The notes under the pieces were generated by a model. That model did no database searches and was not told the origin of the DNA. It saw only the letters and a list, made by a program, of their open reading frames with translations. A program made the position numbers and the translations under genes. A stretch of DNA of 64,000 nucleotides from Pseudomonadota bacterium (GTDB lineage Bacteria; Desulfobacterota; Binatia; UBA9968), in assembly GCA_021324155.1 (NCBI GenBank), contig JAJPJQ010000051.1, positions 62,001 to 126,000 on the forward strand. The letters run 5' to 3'. The first letter of the stretch is position 1; every line of letters starts with the position of its first letter. Of the stretch, positions 57,093 to 64,000 are shown in pieces.

Positions 57093-57475
57093 TATTGTTC
57101 TTCGCTCAGATGCTTCAACCCCGCCGCATTCCGCTCCCAATTTCTTCCATCGAACTTCTCGACCACCAATTCCTTCGGCTGCGGGTCGAGGCAGCGGACG
57201 TTCACGTCAATGCCGTCGGGATTCGAGCGTGGGATGTAGAACGACTTCACGCCGCAGGTCTTGCAGAATTTGTGCTGCGCGACGCCGGTGTTGAAGGTGT
57301 AGGTCGTGAGGCTGTCTTCGCCGCTTAGAAGTTTAAACTTCGACTTCGGCACGATCAGGTGCAGGAAGCCGAATTTCGCGCAGATCGAGCAGTTGCAGTC
57401 CTGCGAGATAATTTTCTCCTGCGCTTCGACCTCGAAGCGGACCGCGCCGCAGTGGCAGGAGCCGCGGTAGATCAT
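57092..57475 (-). CDS. GFA (glutathione-dependent formaldehyde-activating)-like zinc protein
   Basis: 'YRGSCHCGAVRFEVEA', 'DCNCSICAKFGFLHL', 'FCKTCGVKSFY'. Confidence 0.9.
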   Translation of the reverse strand: MIYRGSCHCGAVRFEVEAQEKIISQDCNCSICAKFGFLHLIVPKSKFKLLSGEDSLTTYTFNTGVAQHKFCKTCGVKSFYIPRSNPDGIDVNVRCLDPQPKELVVEKFDGRNWERNAAGLKHLSEEQ

Positions 57476-57491
57476 GGCGCTCAATTCCATC

Positions 57492-58040
57492 CTATTCGCC
57501 GGCGGTATCAAGCCGGCGCTCTTTGCGCATTTTTTGCCGCGGCGCTTTATCACTGCGGCTCTTGTGCGGGCTTTCCAGCTTGAGGAGAAATCGCTTTCTG
57601 TCCAAGCCGCCGCCGAAGCCGCAGAGATCGCCGTTTTTACCCATCACGCGGTGGCAGGGAACGACGATGGCCGCGGGATTCCTGCCGGTGCTCGTCCCGG
57701 CGGCGCGGATCGCGAGCGGCGCGCCCGCGCGTTCGGCCAGGTCGCTGTAGCTGACGGTTTCTCCGTACGGGATGCGCGCGATCTCGCGCCATACGCTGCG
57801 CTGGAAATCGGTGCCGGCCAGGCGCAGCGGCAGCGAGAAGCTTTTTCTCTTTCCGGCGAAATATTCCCGCAGCTGCTTCGCCGCCTCGCGTAGAACGGGG
57901 TGTCGCGCGTCGCGCGTCCAGCTGCTGCTCGCGGCCGGGAGTCGATCGCGGCCGGCAAAATAGACGCCGGTCAGAGCGCCGTCGTCAGCGACGAGCGTGA
58001 GATCGCCGACCGGGCTTTGAACGATCGAATAGTATTGCAT
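57492..58040 (-). CDS. ogt: methylated-DNA--[protein]-cysteine S-methyltransferase
   Basis: active-site 'NPAAIVVPCHRVMGKNGDLCGFGGGLDRKRFLLKLE'. Confidence 0.95.
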   Translation of the reverse strand: MQYYSIVQSPVGDLTLVADDGALTGVYFAGRDRLPAASSSWTRDARHPVLREAAKQLREYFAGKRKSFSLPLRLAGTDFQRSVWREIARIPYGETVSYSDLAERAGAPLAIRAAGTSTGRNPAAIVVPCHRVMGKNGDLCGFGGGLDRKRFLLKLESPHKSRSDKAPRQKMRKERRLDTAGE

Positions 58041-58119
58041 GTCTTTTTGCTTCCTTGCCTCTATACGTTTCATCTCGGCTCCTTTCATCTTCTCAATATA
58101 GCCGGGATCGGCGGAATTG

Positions 58120-58174
58120 CTCGCCATTTTCGGACATGTATATTAAAATAATTTCGCTGTCCGAAAGCGGCGAG
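58120..58174. promoter_or_regulatory. long inverted repeat between ogt and ada-alkA (candidate operator)
   Basis: CTCGCCATTTTCGGACA / TGTCCGAAAGCGGCGAG: 15 of 17 symmetric positions, 21-bp spacer. Confidence 0.6.
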
Positions 58175-58206
58175 CGCTGCCGGCTCGCGCGATGTATGCT
58201 CAACGT

Positions 58207-59694
58207 ATGAGACAGGAATCGAAATCGCTTTACAAGGCGCTGCTCTCCCGCGACCGCCGATTCGACGGGCTCTTTTTCGTCGGCGTAGCGTCGACCGGCA
58301 TCTATTGCCGCCCGATTTGTCCGGCGAAGCCGCCCAAAGAGGTCAACTGCCGCTTTTACAACACCGCGCAGGAGGCGGAGCAGGCGGGATTCCGTCCGTG
58401 CCTGCGCTGCCGGCCGGAATTGGCCCCCGGCAGCGCGCCGGTGGACAGCTCGCAGCGCATCGCCCACCTCGTCGTGCAAAAGATCGAAGAAAGCACGGCG
58501 GACGAGAAAAGCGCGCTGGAAACCATCGCCGCCGATTTCGAGTTGAGCTCGCGGCAAATTCGCCGCGTTATTCGAAAAGAGCTCGGCGTGGCGCCGATCC
58601 AGTTGATTCTCACGCGCCGCCTGCTGCTGGCGAAGCAGCTCCTCACGGAGACGAAGCTTTCGGTCACGGAGATCGCCTTCGCCAGCGGCTTTTCGAGTCT
58701 CCGCCGCTTCAACGATGCCTTTACCAACCGTTATGGAATGCCGCCGACGCGCCTGCGCAGAAAGGCCGTCGAAGACGTGAGCACCGTCGACGGCGCGGGC
58801 ACCTCGACCCTGCAGCTTTCTTATCGTCCGCCCTACGACTGGGCCGGCATACTGGCCTTTCTCAAGGCGCGCGAGATGAAAGGCGTCGAATGGGTGACGG
58901 AGGATTTTTACGCCCGCACCGTCCGGCTGGGCGACGCCAAGGGTTGGATCAGAATTACCCAGGGGGAAAAGAAAACCGCGCTGCTGCTGGAATTCACCCA
59001 CAGTCTGGCGCCCGTGTTGCCGGCTCTCTTGAACCGCGTGCGCAACCTCTTCGATTTGAACGCCCGGCCAGAAATCATCTCCAGACATCTCGCCGGCGAC
59101 GATGTCTTGAGCCCGCTGGTAAAAGCCAACCCGGGCATGAGGGTGCCGGGCGCATTCAGCGGCTTCGAAATGGGCCTGCGCGCGATTCTCGGACAACAGG
59201 TCACCGTTAAATCCGCGACCACCGTTGCCGGCCGCCTCGCCGCGGCGTTCGGCGATCCCATCGTCACGCCGTTCCCGGAGTTGAACCGCCTGACGCCCGC
59301 GCCGGAGCGGATCGCCGCGGCGCGCGTCGATCAATTCGCCAGGCTCGGGATCACCGGCGCACGCGGCAAATGCATCATGGGCCTAGCGCAAGCGCAGGCG
59401 TCCGGCCGGCTTTCGCTCGACAGCGGCAATCATCACAGTCCCGAAGCCACGATCGAGCGTCTGGTCGAGTTGCCTGGCATCGGCCGCTGGACGGCGCACT
59501 ACATCGCCATGCGCGCCCTGCGCTGGCCGGACGCCTTTCCCAAGGAGGATATCGCCGTGCGCAATAATCTCGGCGGCGTTACGTCCAAACAGGCGGAAGC
59601 GATGTCGCAGGCGTGGCGGCCGTGGCGCAGCTACGCTGTCCTACATATATGGAGACATCCGATGCAGCGGGCCAAGGAAACAAAACCCGCCTGA
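58207..59694 (+). CDS. alkA: fused Ada metal-binding/AraC HTH/AlkA DNA-3-methyladenine glycosylase II
   Basis: 'YCRPICPAKPP...RPCLRCRPE' (Ada), AraC HTH 'LSVTEIAFASGFSSLRRFNDAFTNRYGMPPTRLRR', HhH 'LVELPGIGRWTAHYIAMRAL'. Confidence 0.95.
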   Translation: MRQESKSLYKALLSRDRRFDGLFFVGVASTGIYCRPICPAKPPKEVNCRFYNTAQEAEQAGFRPCLRCRPELAPGSAPVDSSQRIAHLVVQKIEESTADEKSALETIAADFELSSRQIRRVIRKELGVAPIQLILTRRLLLAKQLLTETKLSVTEIAFASGFSSLRRFNDAFTNRYGMPPTRLRRKAVEDVSTVDGAGTSTLQLSYRPPYDWAGILAFLKAREMKGVEWVTEDFYARTVRLGDAKGWIRITQGEKKTALLLEFTHSLAPVLPALLNRVRNLFDLNARPEIISRHLAGDDVLSPLVKANPGMRVPGAFSGFEMGLRAILGQQVTVKSATTVAGRLAAAFGDPIVTPFPELNRLTPAPERIAAARVDQFARLGITGARGKCIMGLAQAQASGRLSLDSGNHHSPEATIERLVELPGIGRWTAHYIAMRALRWPDAFPKEDIAVRNNLGGVTSKQAEAMSQAWRPWRSYAVLHIWRHPMQRAKETKPA

Positions 59695-59703
59695 TCGCTG
59701 CGC

Positions 59704-60657
59704 TTATCGCCGCTCCAGCTCCTTCAGCGCCTGGCGCGCGAAAGAAAAGTCGCGGATTTCGTCCAGCGGCCGTTTTTTGTCGCTCAATCTCTCCATCTGA
59801 AATTCCAGCTCGGCGTCGGTCATCTGGCCGTCCTTCGTGAGCGCCTTGAGCTCGAGGTCGTAGGAGCGCGCGGCCGCTTCGGCGCTTTGCGGCACCGCGG
59901 CCATCATGACGCGGATGGTCTCGTCGCGGTGCTCCTCGATGAAGCGGTTCGCCTTGAACATCGCCCGCAGCGTGCGGCGGAGCACCTGCGGGCTTTCTTT
60001 GATGAAGCGGTCGGCGGCGAACAGACCGGATGCCGGATTGCCGATTTCCGGCGGTCCTGAAATCGCTTTGAGACCCATCTTTTGCAGGATGACATCGTGC
60101 GGCGGCGAGACCGCGACCGCCTGCACGGCGTTGGTCAACACCGCCTGCGCGCGCAGCGTCGGCTCGCCCACGGCAATCGCCTGCACCGTATTCGGATCCA
60201 GCCCTTTCATGCGCATAAGCTCGCTCGCGATAATGTGGTCGCCGGCATTCACGCCGCTGACGCCGACCTTCTTGCCCTTCAAGTCCTGAACGTCCTTGAT
60301 GACGTCCGGACGGACCATCAGAAAATAGACGCCCTTCTTCAGCACGACAAAGACCGTTTTCATCGGCAGCCCCTGGACGATGCCGCGAAAGGTGCTGAAG
60401 AACGAGGTCGTATACGTCACGTCGCCGCCGAGCACGGCGACCGCGCCGAGCCGCGGGTTGATCTGGATCAGCTCGACGTCGAGCCCTTCTTCCTTGAGAA
60501 AGCCTTTCCGTTCAGCAACGTAGAAGGTCGTGGCCGTGTTGCTGCGGCTCGAAATCGCGATGCGGATCTTCTGCGTCTGCGCGTGCGCCGCGACGGCCCA
60601 CAACGCGACGAATAGCACTGTCAAAGCCAGCATGAGTCGGATATTCAGCGCATTCAT
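59704..60657 (-). CDS. ABC transporter substrate-binding protein, NMT1/TauA-like
   Basis: 'FYVAERKGFLKEEGLDVELIQINPRLGAVAVLGGDVTYT'. Confidence 0.88.
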   Translation of the reverse strand: MNALNIRLMLALTVLFVALWAVAAHAQTQKIRIAISSRSNTATTFYVAERKGFLKEEGLDVELIQINPRLGAVAVLGGDVTYTTSFFSTFRGIVQGLPMKTVFVVLKKGVYFLMVRPDVIKDVQDLKGKKVGVSGVNAGDHIIASELMRMKGLDPNTVQAIAVGEPTLRAQAVLTNAVQAVAVSPPHDVILQKMGLKAISGPPEIGNPASGLFAADRFIKESPQVLRRTLRAMFKANRFIEEHRDETIRVMMAAVPQSAEAAARSYDLELKALTKDGQMTDAELEFQMERLSDKKRPLDEIRDFSFARQALKELERR

Positions 60658-61719
60658 TTATTTCCCCTGTCTCATTTCACGATAGACAGCGTCGATGAAT
60701 CCTGCCTTATCGAGCTCGGCGACGAGGCTCGCGTCGACGACGTCGTCGGCGCCGATTTGCGCCACCTTGGGATTGAACTTCGCGAGAAAAGTAATCAGCG
60801 CTGCGACGCCTTCCTTCGTCGGATACGGTTTGCGGATGCTCGTCGCATACCCGCGGAGCGCCTTGTACGCGTCCTCGGTCTTGGCGGCATCGTCGAACTT
60901 CAAATACTTGCCGAGAACGCGCTTCACTTCCGCGCCGTTGCGCTCCTGCGCGATGAAGGCGATGCCTTCGACGATGCCCTTCACCGCTTTCAGCGCCGTG
61001 TCGCGGTGCTTCGCCAGGTAGGCCTTGCTGCTGTCGAGCGACTCGTGCTGGTAGGGAATGCCTAGTTTTCCGAGATAGCCGAGGTCCTTGTAGCCTTCTT
61101 TGACCATGAACGTGACGAAACCGGGGTCGACCAGCGTGGCGTCGATGGAGCCCGCGCGCATGCCGGCGACGCGCGTCGTCATCGTGCCGCTCTGCACGAA
61201 CGTGATGCCATCGCGCTTGGGGTCGATCTTGAAGTGCTCCAGCGCGATCTCGACCGCGGCGTGCGACGAGCTGCCGATGCGACTGACGCCGATTCTCTTT
61301 CCCTTGAGGTCGGCGATGTCCTTCACCTGCTTGGTCGAGACCAGGTTGTATTCGAGCGAGTTCACCAGCCCCATGATGATCGTCTCGCCCGAGCCCGACG
61401 CGTTCGAGATGATCGCCGGCGCGCCGGCGTTGTCGGCGATGCCGATCTCGCCCGACGCCAAGGCCTGCGACGTCAGCGTGCCGCTCTCGATCAGGATGAT
61501 CTCCGCGTCGAGGCCATATTTCCTGAAGAACCCTTTCTCACGCGGAATCCACAGAAACGCCGTGCTCGGACTAAGCGCGGAGTAGCTCAACCGGATCTTC
61601 TCCTGCGCCGAGACAAGGCGGATGGAACCGGCAAAAAGCGCGACCGCGAGAACGATCAGGGCGGTCGCTCTCAACAGCGTTCTCATGGCTCCCTCCTCGC
61701 GCGCTCGTCGCGTCTTCAT
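60658..61719 (-). CDS. ABC transporter substrate-binding protein, NMT1/TauA-like
   Basis: 'LWIPREKGFFRKYGLDAEIILIESGTLTSQALASGEIGIADNAG'. Confidence 0.9.
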   Translation of the reverse strand: MKTRRAREEGAMRTLLRATALIVLAVALFAGSIRLVSAQEKIRLSYSALSPSTAFLWIPREKGFFRKYGLDAEIILIESGTLTSQALASGEIGIADNAGAPAIISNASGSGETIIMGLVNSLEYNLVSTKQVKDIADLKGKRIGVSRIGSSSHAAVEIALEHFKIDPKRDGITFVQSGTMTTRVAGMRAGSIDATLVDPGFVTFMVKEGYKDLGYLGKLGIPYQHESLDSSKAYLAKHRDTALKAVKGIVEGIAFIAQERNGAEVKRVLGKYLKFDDAAKTEDAYKALRGYATSIRKPYPTKEGVAALITFLAKFNPKVAQIGADDVVDASLVAELDKAGFIDAVYREMRQGK

Positions 61720-61763
61720 CTTGGTGCCGGCATTTCGACTTCGAACCGGACAGCGCGGCTTAG

Positions 61764-62438
61764 TTACAACGTAACCGAATAGATTTCGATACTCGTAAAA
61801 TTGTCGTCTCTCTCGGTCCAGTCAAAACTTAGATAATAATGGAGATAATCGAGCGCCTGCTCATTCGAGTCGAACAAACCGTGTTCGTTTAACTTGAAAA
61901 AGTGATCTCGAAACAGCATCCCTTCAGGGTCGGTCCCGTGCCAGATAGGAATGAACAAGGCGTCGCAGATACAACTAAAATGGTCCGAGCAAAAGTATGC
62001 GACGTCGCAGCCGAGAAACAGCGCGCCTTTTGGAGGCAACGCAGGATCTCCAAACTCTTTGCCGAAAATGACCTCGTACTTATTCTGCCCACCACCCAAC
62101 GCGTTCCAAACACACTCAATATCGTTCGCTGAAGTAACCCAGCCGTCTTCACGTCCAGTGCTCAACTCGATCTTGTTCAGCAGTGCCGTCGCTTCGCTCG
62201 CTACGGAAGGCGTGCCCGCTTCGGTAAAGAATTTAGCTTCCTCGTACGACAACGCTCGAAGCGGATCTCGATTAATCCCTCGATAGCGCGGAAAATTTGG
62301 CGGAAGTATTGCACGGCTCTTATGTGGAACACCGTAAATCGGCTTCGTCGTATTAGGGTTATTGTCGTATCTTCCGCTTCGAAGCGCCGCGTCGTAGAGC
62401 AACTCGAAACGAGTGGCTATCAAATACCCTGATGCCAT
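61764..62438 (-). CDS. hypothetical protein
   Basis: 224 aa, no recognised family. Confidence 0.55.
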   Translation of the reverse strand: MASGYLIATRFELLYDAALRSGRYDNNPNTTKPIYGVPHKSRAILPPNFPRYRGINRDPLRALSYEEAKFFTEAGTPSVASEATALLNKIELSTGREDGWVTSANDIECVWNALGGGQNKYEVIFGKEFGDPALPPKGALFLGCDVAYFCSDHFSCICDALFIPIWHGTDPEGMLFRDHFFKLNEHGLFDSNEQALDYLHYYLSFDWTERDDNFTSIEIYSVTL

Positions 62439-62458
62439 TACTCACCTAACATCTACGG

Positions 62459-63466
62459 CTACGGCACGTACATCCCATCGATCAGCCCTGCCGCTTCTTT
62501 CGGGAACATGCCGAGATCGACGCCTTCGCGGAGCCATGTTTTCTCGCCTTTGAGCGTCGCGGCGTCGGGCCAGGTGAAATCGGCGGGCAATAAAAACATC
62601 TTTGTCCGCGGCCAGGCCGCGGCGATCTCCTCCGGTTTTTCCAGGCCGAAGAACTGCTTCGCGTATTTTTTGAAATGCCCCTCGTCGCTTTGTAAGCCTT
62701 TATATGCTTCCGTCCACGCCGCCCGGAGATGCGGAACCATCGCGCCGTTCTCTTTCACCCATGGCTCCAGCGCGGAGAGCCAGATGACCGGCAAGACTTT
62801 GACGTTCAGCAACCGCGACAGCTCGTCTCGGAACCCGAGGATCGTCTTATACTTGCCGCCGCTCACGAGGCGCGACACGTGCGCCTCCCAGAGCAGCCCG
62901 GCCTCGACATCGCCTTTTTCCAGCACGGCGACGATCGCCGGCGCGCCCAATTTCTTCAGCTGAAAATCTTTCTCGATATTCATGCCGCGCTTGCGCATGA
63001 TGAAATCGAAAAGATTGTAAAGCGTCGTAACTTCCGCGGTGAGCGCGATGGGCTTGCCCTTCAGGTCTTCGACTTTGTTGTACGGCGAATCGCTTCTGAC
63101 GACGACATACATGTGGGTCGACTGGTACGGCTGCACGAGACGGATCGGCACGCCGGCTTGATTGGCGCGCAGGCCAGCCTCAGGCGTCATCAGGCCGACC
63201 GAAATCGCCTTGATGCCGAGCAGCCGCTGGATCTCCGGCACGCCCGCCCAGCGCGGCTTCATCACGAAGCCGTTCTTTTTATCCAGGCCTTTGTCGAGAA
63301 TGTACTGCCCGCCGAGGCCGAACAGCCCGTCGTCCGGCAGGCCGATCTCAATCGTCGGCGGTTCGGCGGCGTGAAGATTCACGGCAAGAATACACGTAGC
63401 CAACATACCGACAAGTATTTGCATTCCTCTAGCCTCGCGCCTCACGCCTCGCGCCAGTTTTATCAT
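62459..63466 (-). CDS. ABC transporter substrate-binding protein (start probably at the later Met of 'MQILVGMLATCILAVNLHAAEPP')
   Basis: signal peptide, 'DGLFGLGGQYILDKGLDKKNGFVMKPRWAGVPEIQRLLG'. Confidence 0.8.
   Translation of the reverse strand: MIKLARGVRREARGMQILVGMLATCILAVNLHAAEPPTIEIGLPDDGLFGLGGQYILDKGLDKKNGFVMKPRWAGVPEIQRLLGIKAISVGLMTPEAGLRANQAGVPIRLVQPYQSTHMYVVVRSDSPYNKVEDLKGKPIALTAEVTTLYNLFDFIMRKRGMNIEKDFQLKKLGAPAIVAVLEKGDVEAGLLWEAHVSRLVSGGKYKTILGFRDELSRLLNVKVLPVIWLSALEPWVKENGAMVPHLRAAWTEAYKGLQSDEGHFKKYAKQFFGLEKPEEIAAAWPRTKMFLLPADFTWPDAATLKGEKTWLREGVDLGMFPKEAAGLIDGMYVP
63427..63454. repeat. heptanucleotide repeats, family CTCRCGC
   Basis: CTCTAGC CTCGCGC CTCACGC CTCGCGC. Confidence 0.75.
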
Positions 63467-64000
63467 GCATCCTCCTGCCCGATGAGTTTGAGCACGATGT
63501 TCAGCAACGTCTTCTTAAAGCCGATGAACTCCGCTTCGTCGGGGTCGCGCGCGCTAGTCGGCAGCGGATTGTCCAGCACCTCGACGATGCGCGCGGGCCG
63601 CGCCGAGAAGATCACGATGCGGTCGCCCATGTAGGCGGCTTCTTCGACGTCATGCGTGACGAGCAGCGCGGTTTGATTCAAACGCGCGCAGATATTGAGT
63701 GTGTCGCGGCGCAGTTTGCGCGCGGTCAGCTGATCGAGCTTGCTGAACGGCTCGTCCATCAACAAAACCTCGGGCTCGATCGCAAGAGCGCGCGCGAGCC
63801 CGACGCGCTGGCGCATGCCGCCGGAGAGAAACAGCGGATACTGCCGGCGGAATTCCGCGAGGCCGACCAGGCCGAGATACTTCTCGAGCCGCGGCTTCCA
63901 TTCGTCGCGCGGCACGCTCATGCCTCTGAACGCGAACGTCAGGTTGCCCTCGACGCGCTTCCAATTCAATAGACGGGGATCCTGGAATACATAACCGAGT
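63463..64000 (-). CDS. ABC transporter ATP-binding protein (TauB/SsuB-like), 5' end beyond window
   Basis: 'LGYVFQDPRLLNWK' reads through the window edge; 'LFLSGGMRQRVGLARALAIEPEVLLMDEPFSKLDQLTARKLR'. Confidence 0.95.
   Translation of the reverse strand, partial: LGYVFQDPRLLNWKRVEGNLTFAFRGMSVPRDEWKPRLEKYLGLVGLAEFRRQYPLFLSGGMRQRVGLARALAIEPEVLLMDEPFSKLDQLTARKLRRDTLNICARLNQTALLVTHDVEEAAYMGDRIVIFSARPARIVEVLDNPLPTSARDPDEAEFIGFKKTLLNIVLKLIGQEDA

Overview
This 64 kb GC-rich window is a bacterial chromosomal segment. Gene content and order suggest an uncultured deltaproteobacterium-like or Binatota-like lineage; that placement is inference. It starts with a CoA/acyl-CoA catabolic cluster and orphan NMT1/TauA-type substrate-binding proteins, then tRNA-Leu(UAA), an H+-pyrophosphatase, tatC and a class A PBP. 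A long housekeeping block on the minus strand follows: lptE-leuS-nusB-ribH-ribBA-ribE-ribD-nrdR-glyA-rpiB-acpP-fabG-fabD-plsX-rpmF-yceD. Next come a Gld/Nat-type ABC operon and an accessory stretch of about 36.5-46.6 kb with small zinc-ribbon proteins, two disrupted cupin genes, rpoZ, an RRM protein, CarD and a collagen-like protein. The right part holds a MESH1-like HD hydrolase, a radical SAM protein, a degenerate HtrA-like protein, a histidine kinase, proC, a giant MFS/spermidine-synthase/TPR protein, UbiD, a divergent Ogt / Ada-AlkA pair and more substrate-binding proteins. The observations most worth following up are: (1) a cupin gene with one in-frame UGA at an apparently conserved Cys position (selenoprotein candidate versus nonsense mutation); (2) a dispersed system of degenerate 7-bp tandem repeats in at least five sequence families at gene 3' ends and intergenic gaps; (3) a long inverted repeat between the divergent ogt and ada-alkA genes; (4) a promoter plus intrinsic terminator inside the carD leader; (5) an HtrA-like protein that lost all three catalytic residues; (6) a fab cluster that lacks both condensing enzymes. 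No CRISPR array, transposase, integrase or phage genes were recognised. All calls come from reading the sequence and translations; no searches were run.
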